Source: an uncultured Shimia sp. (GTDB lineage: Bacteria; Pseudomonadota; Alphaproteobacteria; Rhodobacterales; Rhodobacteraceae). Taken from it: a DNA stretch of 64,000 nt. The DNA lies in contig NZ_CANLRL010000011.1 in assembly GCF_947493595.1 (NCBI RefSeq), positions 20,558 through 84,557 of the forward strand, given 5' to 3'. Under the pieces are notes generated by a model that had not been told where the DNA came from, ran no database searches, and saw nothing but the letters and a program-made list of their open reading frames with translations. The first letter of the stretch is position 1. Every line of letters begins with the position of its first letter. Shown here in pieces: positions 8,817-17,483 of this stretch. A program made the translations under genes and the position numbers.

Positions 8817-10772
8817 ATGATCAGACTATACTTTGCGGGGTTTGCCCTTCTGTTGTCGTGCCTAACGGCCACTGCGCAGGACGCGAACATCCAGCCCATC
8901 TTGCAAGAGTATCAGGCAGAAATTGCCAAGAGCTCGCGTAAGACCATTGGCCCGGTGATTGATGCAATCGCTAGCAGTGGATCACCACACGCTCAGCTCA
9001 TGCTTGAGACATGGGCCGCCAAAAATATATGGATGCGCAAGTCTGACGGCCTATTCTTTGTCGGAGAGAAGACCGACACCAAAAGCTACCTGCTCACAGA
9101 TTTTGACAGCGGAGATGTTGTTGGAAGCTATCCCAAGAGTGACCTGAAACAACTTAAACCAAACAGCGGCGTCCGCGCCATGATTGCGACAGCGTTGGTC
9201 CAGTTTCAATTGATGGATCCGGACGCGGCCAAACGGCAAGATGCACTGACCTCAATTCAACGAGACCCCGGTCCCGCGCTTCTGGCCCCATTGCGCACCT
9301 CGATTGACAGTGAACCCGATCCGACTCTGAAGGCGCAGAAACAACGGCTCGAGCGCTTGCTCACCATTGGCTACGATCAAGACACCAAAACGCGTGTCGA
9401 TGCCATCGAAGATATGTCAGGCGAACTTGGTGTCGATGTCCGTGCGACACTCAACCCGTTGGTGGCAAAAACACTCAATGTAGCGACCGGGGACATTCCA
9501 ACCGGTGTAAACGTGGCCGCAACACTGGAGCCCGGTACTGATCAGTTTTCCAAGGCCGACGCCTATGACCTATTGGTGGCCAAAGGCATGGCTCCAGCGC
9601 TGGTTTCGTCTGGCGATATGCGCTCAGCACTGGCCGCCAATATAGAAGGCGGCCGTGTTGGCGGCATTCCGGTGGCTCAGCTGGACACCGACGCGGCACG
9701 CAATGCTGCCTACGCGGCGCTCGCGGACGCCGGAAAAGTGCCCCCCCTTATCACGCAAGCGGACATGGACACCGCGCTTGCAAGCCATGTCTTCTTCGAA
9801 ACTTTTGCAGAACCTTCAGCTGAGGTGACAACGGCGGCCACCGATGCGTTGAAGGCCATCAACCTGAAGGTCGGATTGAACCAAGCCCTCGACCTGACAC
9901 TTGACGCGCTGTCCTTGGCGTCGATCTATTTTCTCGCGGCAATCGGCCTCGCAATCACCTTTGGCGTCATGGGCGTGATCAATATGGCGCATGGCGAATT
10001 CATCATGATGGGCGCCTATACGGGCTACGTGGTGCAACAGATCATCCCGGATCACACCTTGTCGATCATTGTCGCAATCCCAATGGCCTTCGCCGTGACC
10101 TTTGCTGCCGGTGTGGCAATGGAGCGGTTGGTGATCCGATGGCTTTATGACCGCCCACTGGAAACGCTGCTTGCAACCTTTGGCATCTCAATTGCGTTGC
10201 AACAGCTGGCAAAAAACATCTTTGGCACGCAAGCCCGCCCTTTGACCGCGCCGGGCTGGCTCGATGGTGCACTCGTAGTGAACGATGTCGTCTCGATCAG
10301 TTTTATTCGTATCGCCATCTTCATCCTTGCGCTCGTTTTCCTTGGTGTTTTCCTATTCATCATGAAGCGCACGAGGCTGGGGCTAGAAACCCGCGCAGTG
10401 ACCCAAAACCCGCGCATGGCGGCCTCAATGGGGATCAACCCCGGCAAAGTGAATATGCTGACCTTCGGCTTTGGGTCAGGCATTGCCGGCATCGCCGGTG
10501 TCGCTATCGGTCTCTTCGCCAAAGTCACGTCCGAGCTGGGCAATGATTACATTGTGCAAAGCTTCATGACCGTGGTGGTCGGCGGGGTAGGCAACATCTG
10601 GGGTACGCTTGCGGGCGCTGCGATGATCGGCTTCTTCCAAAAAGGGATCGAGTGGCTGAACCCGTCAAACACGCTCGCCGCACAGACCTACATGATCGCC
10701 TTCATCATCATATTTATTCAATTCCGGCCAAGGGGCATCATCGCCCTCAAAGGCCGCGCGGTGGGGGATTGA
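8817..10772 (+). CDS. urtB: urea ABC transporter permease UrtB
   Basis: UrtB is one of the two inner-membrane permeases of the urea importer (LivH family). The 651-residue protein has a signal-like N-terminus (about 1-20), a long soluble, presumably periplasmic region (about 21-345), and the permease core with the LivH signature AIGLAITFGVMGVINMAHGEFIMMGAYTGY, followed by several hydrophobic helices and the GGVGNIWGTLAGA motif. UrtB proteins usually carry an N-terminal extension, but about 340 residues is on the long side. It lies between urtA and urtC. Confidence 0.94.
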   Translation: MIRLYFAGFALLLSCLTATAQDANIQPILQEYQAEIAKSSRKTIGPVIDAIASSGSPHAQLMLETWAAKNIWMRKSDGLFFVGEKTDTKSYLLTDFDSGDVVGSYPKSDLKQLKPNSGVRAMIATALVQFQLMDPDAAKRQDALTSIQRDPGPALLAPLRTSIDSEPDPTLKAQKQRLERLLTIGYDQDTKTRVDAIEDMSGELGVDVRATLNPLVAKTLNVATGDIPTGVNVAATLEPGTDQFSKADAYDLLVAKGMAPALVSSGDMRSALAANIEGGRVGGIPVAQLDTDAARNAAYAALADAGKVPPLITQADMDTALASHVFFETFAEPSAEVTTAATDALKAINLKVGLNQALDLTLDALSLASIYFLAAIGLAITFGVMGVINMAHGEFIMMGAYTGYVVQQIIPDHTLSIIVAIPMAFAVTFAAGVAMERLVIRWLYDRPLETLLATFGISIALQQLAKNIFGTQARPLTAPGWLDGALVVNDVVSISFIRIAIFILALVFLGVFLFIMKRTRLGLETRAVTQNPRMAASMGINPGKVNMLTFGFGSGIAGIAGVAIGLFAKVTSELGNDYIVQSFMTVVVGGVGNIWGTLAGAAMIGFFQKGIEWLNPSNTLAAQTYMIAFIIIFIQFRPRGIIALKGRAVGD

Positions 10773-10775
10773 TCC

Positions 10776-12005
10776 ATGCAACGGTCTTTCATTGCCAAGA
10801 ACCCTTCGGTTCTGATTTTTCTTGCCTGTCTGGCCTTGTTCACTTTGATTGTGACGGTTCTGTCTGAAGGTTTCGGCGTCGGGGTTGTTTCAACCAGCTT
10901 TGTCAAAACACTGGGTAAGACGCTTTGCTTGTGTCTGGTCGCCGTGGCCATGGACTTGATCTGGGGATTTACCGGTATCCTGTCGCTTGGCCATTTCGCC
11001 TTCTTTGGCCTGGGGGGCTACATGATTGGCATGTGGCTGATGTATGAGCGCACCCGTCTGATCGTGGTCGAGTCGCTCAGCCAAACAGAAATCCCCCCCA
11101 CCAAATCCGAAATCATTGATGGCATTGGGAACCAGATCTTCGGCGTGGTCGGTTCCAGTGATTTCCCTCTGATCTGGGCCTTTTCCGACAGTCTGTTTCT
11201 ACAGCTTGCAATGGTGGTTCTGGTACCAGGATTGTTGGCACTGGTGTTTGGTTGGCTCGCCTTCCGAAGCCGCGTCACCGGGGTTTACCTATCAATCCTG
11301 ACCCAGGCGATGACATTGGCACTGGCTTTGTATCTCTTCCAAAACGACAGCGGCCTGCGTGGCAACAACGGGCTCTCAGGCCTGCAGAACCTACCGGGTG
11401 TGGCTGCGTCTCAGGACGAGGTGTCCCTGTGGTTCCTCTGGGCCTCAGCTTTGGCCCTTGGCCTTGGATATCTGCTGGCGGCTTGGGTTGTTTCCGGCAA
11501 ACTTGGCTCTGTTATTCTTGGCATCCGAGACAACGAGGCGCGGGTGCGCTTTCTTGGCTATTCGGTCGAGACCTACAAGCTGGTGGTCTTCACATTCACC
11601 GCCTGTATCGCCGCCATCGCTGGCGCGCTCTACTACCCGCAGGCAGGGATCATCAATCCCGCTGAAATCGCACCTATAGCGTCGATCTATCTGGCGGTTT
11701 GGGTGGCAATTGGTGGGCGTGGGCGGCTTTACGGTGCTGTCATTGGTGCGGCATTTGTCAGCCTTCTTAGCACGTGGTTTACCGGAGGCCAGGCACCGGA
11801 CATTCCGCTGGGGTTCTACACAATCAAATGGGTGGACTGGTGGCTGGTGCTTTTGGGTTTGTCTTTTGTCGCTGTCACCCTGTTTACGCCCAAGGGCATG
11901 GGAGGGCTGGTGGATCTTCTGACGCAACGCAAAAGCCCCAATCGTCATGGCGCAAACCTGGGTCCTGATGACGGCGCCTTGCGCGAACAGGAGGCCAGCC
12001 AATGA
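10776..12005 (+). CDS. urtC: urea ABC transporter permease UrtC
   Basis: UrtC is the second permease (LivM family). The product has multiple hydrophobic segments, the LGHFAFFGLGGYMIGMWL motif, and the loop GIRDNEARVRFLGYSVETYKL that contacts the ATPases. It starts 3 bases after urtB and overlaps the urtD start (ATGA), so translation is coupled. Length 409 fits the family. Confidence 0.95.
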   Translation: MQRSFIAKNPSVLIFLACLALFTLIVTVLSEGFGVGVVSTSFVKTLGKTLCLCLVAVAMDLIWGFTGILSLGHFAFFGLGGYMIGMWLMYERTRLIVVESLSQTEIPPTKSEIIDGIGNQIFGVVGSSDFPLIWAFSDSLFLQLAMVVLVPGLLALVFGWLAFRSRVTGVYLSILTQAMTLALALYLFQNDSGLRGNNGLSGLQNLPGVAASQDEVSLWFLWASALALGLGYLLAAWVVSGKLGSVILGIRDNEARVRFLGYSVETYKLVVFTFTACIAAIAGALYYPQAGIINPAEIAPIASIYLAVWVAIGGRGRLYGAVIGAAFVSLLSTWFTGGQAPDIPLGFYTIKWVDWWLVLLGLSFVAVTLFTPKGMGGLVDLLTQRKSPNRHGANLGPDDGALREQEASQ

Positions 12006-12742
12006 ATACGCTCCTTGAAGTTTCCGGCGTGTCAGTCACCTTTGACGGTTTTCGTGCCATCAACAACCTATCGTTCCAGATTGGTGACGCTGAGCTGCGC
12101 GCGGTTATCGGGCCCAACGGGGCGGGCAAAACCACCTTTATGGATATCGTAACCGGAAAAACCAGGCCGGACGAGGGCCGGGTGATCTGGGGGGACAAAT
12201 CCCAGTCTCTTCTGAAAATGAATGAAGCAAAAATTGCCCAAGCTGGGATTGGCCGAAAGTTCCAGAAACCTACGGTGTTCGAAGATCAGACGGTTCAAGA
12301 GAACTTGCTGATAGCGCTGAAAAAGCCGCGTGGCTGGTTGTCAGTGCTGATGTATCGACCCAGCACAGCAGACCTTGAGAAAACGGCCAACCTGGCACAG
12401 GAAATCGGTTTGCTGGACGCGCTGAGCCGCAAATCCGGTGAGTTGAGCCACGGACAAAAGCAATGGCTGGAAATTGGCATGTTACTGGCGCAGGAACCGC
12501 GTTTGTTGCTGGTGGATGAACCGGCAGCTGGCATGACACCTCAAGAACGCGAACACACCACCGACCTGTTGCTGGAAGCGGCTAAAACCCGTGCTGTGGT
12601 GGTGGTCGAACATGACATGGAATTTGTACGCCGCCTGAATTGCAAAGTGACCGTACTACACGAAGGGTCGGTTTTGGCCGAAGGCAGTCTTGACCATGTC
12701 ACCTCCAATCAAAACGTCATCGATGTCTATCTGGGGCGCTGA
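12002..12742 (+). CDS. urtD: urea ABC transporter ATP-binding protein UrtD
   Basis: UrtD is a LivG-like ATPase subunit of the urea importer. Visible motifs are Walker A GPNGAGKTT, the signature segment LSHGQKQWLEIG (typical LivG/UrtD variation of LSGGQ), Walker B LLLVDEPAAGMTP, and the switch His in VVVEHDMEFVR. Length 246. The start overlaps the urtC stop codon. Confidence 0.95.
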   Translation: MNTLLEVSGVSVTFDGFRAINNLSFQIGDAELRAVIGPNGAGKTTFMDIVTGKTRPDEGRVIWGDKSQSLLKMNEAKIAQAGIGRKFQKPTVFEDQTVQENLLIALKKPRGWLSVLMYRPSTADLEKTANLAQEIGLLDALSRKSGELSHGQKQWLEIGMLLAQEPRLLLVDEPAAGMTPQEREHTTDLLLEAAKTRAVVVVEHDMEFVRRLNCKVTVLHEGSVLAEGSLDHVTSNQNVIDVYLGR

Positions 12743-12745
12743 ACT

Positions 12746-13441
12746 ATGTTGAAACTTCAAGACCTTACCTTGCACTACGGGCACTCTCAAATTCTCAACG
12801 GAGTTTCGATGCAAGCTGACCTCGGCGAAGTGACTTGCGTGATGGGCACCAACGGTGTTGGTAAGACCAGCCTGATCAAGGCCATTTCTGGCACCCACCC
12901 GAGATCGGGCGGCAACATCGAGCTGGCGGGCGAAGTTCTGGATGTTTTGCCAGCACACAAGCTGGCACATAAGGGGATCGGCTATGTGCCGCAGGGACGG
13001 GAGATTTTTCCTCTTCTGACAGTGCGCGAAAACCTGGAAACCGGGTTTGTTTGTTTGCCACCTGCCGAGCATTTCATACCGGATGAGATTTTTGCACTTT
13101 TCCCGGTTCTTAAGGAAATGCAGAACCGGCGTGGCGGGGATCTGTCCGGCGGACAGCAACAGCAGTTGGCGATTGCGAGGGCGTTGATCACCAAGCCGCG
13201 ATTGCTTCTCTTGGACGAGCCCACAGAAGGCATTCAGCCCAATATCATCCAGCACATCGGTGAAGTGATCGGGCAGCTGCGAGACAAAGGCGATATGGCG
13301 ATTGTTCTTGTGGAGCAATATTTTGAGTTTGCCTATGGGTTGGCAGATAGGTTCGTGGTCTTACGTCGTGGCGAAGTCATGATGGCTGGCAAAAAAGGCG
13401 CTGTTGCAAAAGAAGACCTGCTGAAGGGTGTTTCTGTGTGA
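12746..13441 (+). CDS. urtE: urea ABC transporter ATP-binding protein UrtE
   Basis: UrtE is the LivF-like ATPase. Motifs are Walker A GTNGVGKTS, signature LSGGQQQQLAIAR, Walker B LLLLDEPTEGIQP and the switch region VLVEQYFEFA. Length 231 fits LivF/UrtE. It closes the urtABCDE operon. Together with the divergent urease genes it makes a complete urea uptake and hydrolysis module. Confidence 0.95.
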   Translation: MLKLQDLTLHYGHSQILNGVSMQADLGEVTCVMGTNGVGKTSLIKAISGTHPRSGGNIELAGEVLDVLPAHKLAHKGIGYVPQGREIFPLLTVRENLETGFVCLPPAEHFIPDEIFALFPVLKEMQNRRGGDLSGGQQQQLAIARALITKPRLLLLDEPTEGIQPNIIQHIGEVIGQLRDKGDMAIVLVEQYFEFAYGLADRFVVLRRGEVMMAGKKGAVAKEDLLKGVSV

Positions 13442-13622
13442 GTGGAAGCCTGGGCGGTGAAAGAGCCGAGCGACCCAATGGAGAGAGGAAAAATACCTCA
13501 ACCGCAGAAGACCAATTAACCAACTAAGCCGCAAGGCTTCTGATCTCTGATTTTTGATCCATTTTGCACCAACCGCCAAAGGCCGTTTCAGCCATTTTGC
13601 AAAAAGTCGCCAAAACTTCTTG

Positions 13623-13638
13623 CCGAAACCGGTTTCGG
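13623..13638. promoter_or_regulatory. LacI-type operator upstream of the glycoside operon
   Basis: A perfect 16-bp palindrome, CCGAAACCGGTTTCGG, with the central CG typical of LacI-family operators, sits 34 bases upstream of the GTG start of the LacI regulator. It is the obvious autoregulatory site and would also control the whole operon. Confidence 0.75.
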
Positions 13639-13671
13639 AAACTTTTCTAGTCATCCAAGGGAGGATGACTC

Positions 13672-14811
13672 GTGCAGACTGGTACGACAAAAACATCTAA
13701 TGAACAGCCGCGGCGTGCCCGCAGACGGGTGACAATTGCGGATGTTGCCAACCATCTTGGCGTGACCAAAAGCACGGTAAGTCGAGCGTTGAACGGCTAT
13801 ACCGATATTTCGGATTCCACACGGTTGCGCATCAGTCGGGCGGCGGAGCGTCTTGGCTATCGCCCGCTCAGCCATGCTCAAGCAATTCGTACTGGACGGG
13901 TGCGGTCGCTTGGGCTGGTGCTTCAGGTTGACAACGAAGACAGCGCGCGCCCATTTCTTGCGGATTTCATCGCAGGGGTCACTCAAGCAGCGAGTGCCGA
14001 GAATTGGACCGTCACAATTGCAACCTCCGAAACCGAACGCGGGGTGCAGGAAACGCTGTCGCGTCTTGTCGACGAGCATAAAGCGGACGGGTTCATTCTT
14101 CCGCGCACGCGGTCACGCGACAAGCGTGTTGAGGCACTACGTGCGCAAAACATCCCGTTTATCATGTTCGGGCGTACCGAAGATCCGACAGGATGTTCTT
14201 GGTACGACATCAAAGGCGAAGACGCGATGCGTGCGGCAACGGCACGCCTTGCGAGCCAAGGGCACAAGCGGATTGCGCACGTACCGGGCGGCAGCGAATA
14301 CACCTATTCCAAGCTGCGCATTGGCGGGTATCGCGACGGTTTGGCCGCCGCCGGCCTCTCAATTGACCCAGCCTTGATCACGGCGCCTGCAATTACGCAT
14401 GACGGTGGAGAGGCTGCTACGCGGTCCCTTTTGATGATGGCAGAACCACCCACAGCGATCACCTTTGCTGTGGATCGCGCCGCACTTGGTGCTTACCGGG
14501 TGGCGCAAGACTTGGGACTGCACATTGGCAGCGATTTTTCAGTGATTGCTTATGACGGCATACCTGAAGGCGCCTATGCAAACCCTGCCCTCACGACCTT
14601 TGCGGTCAACAGCCGTCAGGCGGGGGACCGGCTCGCATCATTATTGATCAAACGAATTCGGGGCGCTGCTCCGGAAGAACTTCGCGAGTTGGCTCCGGCC
14701 ACGCTCGTTGAGCGGGGGTCAGATGGGCCTCCACGTCTGACACCCGCCGAATTGGCGCAGTGTCTAAAGGACATACAAAAACGTGAAGTCCAATGGGAGG
14801 AACCAACATGA
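13672..14811 (+). CDS. LacI-family regulator of glycoside transport operon
   Basis: A 379-residue repressor with an N-terminal LacI helix-turn-helix (VTIADVANHLGVTKSTVSRALNGY, about residues 20-45) and a periplasmic-binding-protein-like effector domain. The start is GTG 13672, seven bases after AAGGGAGG. It overlaps the downstream binding-protein gene (ATGA), so regulator and transporter are cotranscribed. The palindrome at 13623-13638 is its likely operator. It resembles AglR/ThuR-type regulators of alpha-glucoside or trehalose uptake operons, but its ligand is unknown. Confidence 0.9.
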   Translation: MQTGTTKTSNEQPRRARRRVTIADVANHLGVTKSTVSRALNGYTDISDSTRLRISRAAERLGYRPLSHAQAIRTGRVRSLGLVLQVDNEDSARPFLADFIAGVTQAASAENWTVTIATSETERGVQETLSRLVDEHKADGFILPRTRSRDKRVEALRAQNIPFIMFGRTEDPTGCSWYDIKGEDAMRAATARLASQGHKRIAHVPGGSEYTYSKLRIGGYRDGLAAAGLSIDPALITAPAITHDGGEAATRSLLMMAEPPTAITFAVDRAALGAYRVAQDLGLHIGSDFSVIAYDGIPEGAYANPALTTFAVNSRQAGDRLASLLIKRIRGAAPEELRELAPATLVERGSDGPPRLTPAELAQCLKDIQKREVQWEEPT

Positions 14812-16160
14812 AACTTCAGAGAAAAACCAAATTATTGAGCAGCGCAGCACTTGCGCTGGTGATGGTGTCGGGTGCCGTCAATGCGGGTACGATCCGGTTC
14901 TGGACAACCGAGGAGCAACCTGAACGGCTTGCTAAGCAACAGGAAATGGCGGCTGAGTTTCAGGCGGCCACCGGCACCGAAGTGCAGGTCATTCCGGTGA
15001 CAGAATCCGATTTGGGCACACGTGCGACGGCTGCATTTGCCGCCGGCGATTTGCCTGATGTGATTTACCATCCGCTGCAATATGCGCTGCCGTGGGCAGA
15101 AGCCGGTATCTTGGATACCGAGGCTGCATCAGAAGTTGTCGAAGGACTTGGCCAAGGCACGTTTGCACCTGGTCCACTTGCGATGGCAGCTGTTGAAGGT
15201 GGGGTCGCTTCTGTACCAGTGGATGGCTGGACCCAAATGATTGTCTACCGTGCGGATAAGTTCGAAGAAGCTGGCCTGGAGGCACCGACGTCTTTTGCCA
15301 ATGTTGTCGCCGCATTGGAGAAGCTTCACAACCCACCAGAAATGTACGGTTTTGTTGCCGCAACAAAAGTGGATGAAAACTTCATGTCGCAGGTGCTGGA
15401 GCATGTGTTCCTCGCCAATGGCGTTTCACCGGTGAGCTATGACGGGGCTGCGGCGCTTGATCCGGCTGCAACCACCGAGGTGCTCGAATTCTACAAAGCC
15501 ATTGCCGAAGCCTCTCCTCCCGGCGAACTGTACTGGAAACAATCACGCGAGCTGTTCTTTGCGGGCCAAGCTGCGATGATCATCTGGTCACCGTTTATTC
15601 TGGATGAGCTGGCCGGTTTGCGCGACAGCGCTCCGCCCACAATCAATGACGACCCGACCTCGTCCGAGCTGGCATCAAAGACTGGCATCGTAACCAATTT
15701 CTCTGGACCGTCGAACCCAGATGGGGCCGCATGGGGCGATGTGCGTTACTTTGGTATCACCAATGACGCTGACACCGATCTGGCCATGGATTTTGTGAAG
15801 TTCTCGATGGATGAAGGCTACACCCAAACGCTTTCCATTGCGCCGGAAGGCAAGTTCCCGGTGCGTCGCGGCACGGCAGATGAGCCATCAAAATTCTCAG
15901 AAGCCTGGTCGATGTTGCCTGTTGGTGTGGACCGTAAAGCGCCTCTTGGTGACCTATACGATCAAGCAATGATCAATGAAATTGTTGGTGGATTGGATGT
16001 CGCCAAGCGTTGGGGTGTTGCCGAAGGTCAGCTGGGACTCGCGTCCAAAATGATCAACAGCCAAGTCATCAACCGCGTGGTGCGTCAGTATATCGACGGC
16101 GAAATTGATGCCGCGGCCGCTGTCGCTGCCATGAACGAGCAACTTTCTGCCGTCGAGTAG
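14808..16160 (+). CDS. MalE-type sugar-binding protein
   Basis: A 450-residue extracellular solute-binding protein (SBP_bac_1 family) of a carbohydrate ABC importer. Residues 1-24 are a signal peptide (ending GAVNAG), then IRFWTTEEQPERLAKQQEM begins the mature fold. The start at ATG 14808 follows GGGAGG and overlaps the LacI stop. The ligand is not readable from sequence. The operon's MGH1/GH63-type hydrolase suggests a small glycoside such as glucosylglycerate, mannosylglycerate or glucosylglycerol. Two permeases, a hydrolase and an ATPase follow. Confidence 0.9.
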   Translation: MKLQRKTKLLSSAALALVMVSGAVNAGTIRFWTTEEQPERLAKQQEMAAEFQAATGTEVQVIPVTESDLGTRATAAFAAGDLPDVIYHPLQYALPWAEAGILDTEAASEVVEGLGQGTFAPGPLAMAAVEGGVASVPVDGWTQMIVYRADKFEEAGLEAPTSFANVVAALEKLHNPPEMYGFVAATKVDENFMSQVLEHVFLANGVSPVSYDGAAALDPAATTEVLEFYKAIAEASPPGELYWKQSRELFFAGQAAMIIWSPFILDELAGLRDSAPPTINDDPTSSELASKTGIVTNFSGPSNPDGAAWGDVRYFGITNDADTDLAMDFVKFSMDEGYTQTLSIAPEGKFPVRRGTADEPSKFSEAWSMLPVGVDRKAPLGDLYDQAMINEIVGGLDVAKRWGVAEGQLGLASKMINSQVINRVVRQYIDGEIDAAAAVAAMNEQLSAVE

Positions 16161-16241
16161 AATGTGGCACGGTACCCTGCTCCGACATCCGTCGGGGGGG
16201 GATACCAATTATTCCGACCAATGGGTTGACCGGAGACCTTC

Positions 16242-17483
16242 ATGAACATTGCAACCCCTCCTAAAGGGCGCGGCCCGCTGGCAAAGCGCGAAGCCCGGCT
16301 GGCGTGGTCTTTGCTGCTACCAACGATCACGATGGTGTCGTTGGTGGTGATTTTACCGTTGCTTGCGATTTTCTGGATCAGTTTTAAGCCCATTGGGCTC
16401 GCCGACCTGCGGCCTCCTGCACCCGTGTTGCGCGAGAGCTTGCGTGGATCGGGAGACGACTTGCGGATCGAATATCGGTTGCGAAATTCGAGCCAAGACA
16501 CGGAAATAACCGACGTCACGATACGTGACACCTGGCCTGAAAGTCTGATTGTTGCCGGCGACTTACCTTCGGGATGTGATTTGGATGGCACCGTATTTGC
16601 CTGTGAGCTGGGCACTTTAGAACCCGGTTTCAATGAACGGCTGCGTGTGCCGGTTGTGTTGGCTGATGGCGCCGACAAAGATATGGCGGAAGACGCCGCC
16701 GAAGGCACCAAACCGCAGGTGCGCGGCGATGCAGAGTCGATCCTGACAAACTTTGAGTTCACGCTCGACAACTTTGCCAAGGTTTTTGACGGGGACGAAT
16801 TCTGGTCGGTGATGTGGGTTACGATCTTCTACACCGTGTTTGGCACGGTCGGGGCATTGCTTTTAGGTCTGTTCGCGGCACTGCTTTTGAACAAGAGTTT
16901 CCGGGGGCAGGGCATCCTGCGCGGGCTCTACCTGTTTCCATATGTGGCCCCAGTGATCGCGGTGGCATTTACCTGGGTCAACCTGTTTGATCCGTTCTCG
17001 GGGTCGGCGAATGCGCTGCTTCTGCAGATGGGGGTAACCAGTGAGGCCATCAACTTCTTTGGACAGCGGCCGCTCGCGCTCATCATGGTGACTGTGTTCG
17101 AAATCTGGCGCTATTTTCCGCTCAGTTTTCTGTTCATCCTTGCGCGGCTTCAATCCATCGACACCGATATGTACGAGGCGGCGGATATGGACGGGGCCTC
17201 GCCGTTTCAGAAGTTTTGGTACCTGAGTTTGCCAATGTTGTTGGGCATTCTGTCGGTCCTCTTCCTGCTGCGATTCATTTGGACGTTCAACAAGTTTGAC
17301 GACATCTTCCTATTGACTGGCGGAAACGCAGGAACACGCACATTGACCGTCAACGTCTATGAACAAGCGTTTGCGGTCTCAAATATCGGTGCTGGTGCTG
17401 CCGTGGCGGTTATCATCTTTGGCTGTTTGTTGGTGTTCAGTGTTTTCTTCTTCAAGTTTATCAGCCGGGAGGAAGGGCTATGA
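16242..17483 (+). CDS. MalF-type permease with a DUF11-like periplasmic insert
   Basis: Inner-membrane permease of the carbohydrate ABC importer. TM1 spans about residues 20-45. The protein then leaves the usual MalF pattern for about 115 residues (roughly 50-165), which include LRIEYRLRNSSQDTEITDV, IRDTWPESLIV, a Cys pair (CDLDGTVFAC) and ELGTLEPGFNERLRVPV. That pattern (N-S/T...V-x-D-T-x-P...C...C-x-L-G-x-L-x-P-G) is what DUF11 beta-sandwich repeats show. The rest is a normal BPD_transp_1 domain with the EAADMDGASPFQKFWYLSLP coupling motif. E. coli MalF also has a periplasmic P2 Ig-like domain, so a role in docking the binding protein is plausible. It overlaps the next permease (ATGA). Confidence 0.88.
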   Translation: MNIATPPKGRGPLAKREARLAWSLLLPTITMVSLVVILPLLAIFWISFKPIGLADLRPPAPVLRESLRGSGDDLRIEYRLRNSSQDTEITDVTIRDTWPESLIVAGDLPSGCDLDGTVFACELGTLEPGFNERLRVPVVLADGADKDMAEDAAEGTKPQVRGDAESILTNFEFTLDNFAKVFDGDEFWSVMWVTIFYTVFGTVGALLLGLFAALLLNKSFRGQGILRGLYLFPYVAPVIAVAFTWVNLFDPFSGSANALLLQMGVTSEAINFFGQRPLALIMVTVFEIWRYFPLSFLFILARLQSIDTDMYEAADMDGASPFQKFWYLSLPMLLGILSVLFLLRFIWTFNKFDDIFLLTGGNAGTRTLTVNVYEQAFAVSNIGAGAAVAVIIFGCLLVFSVFFFKFISREEGL

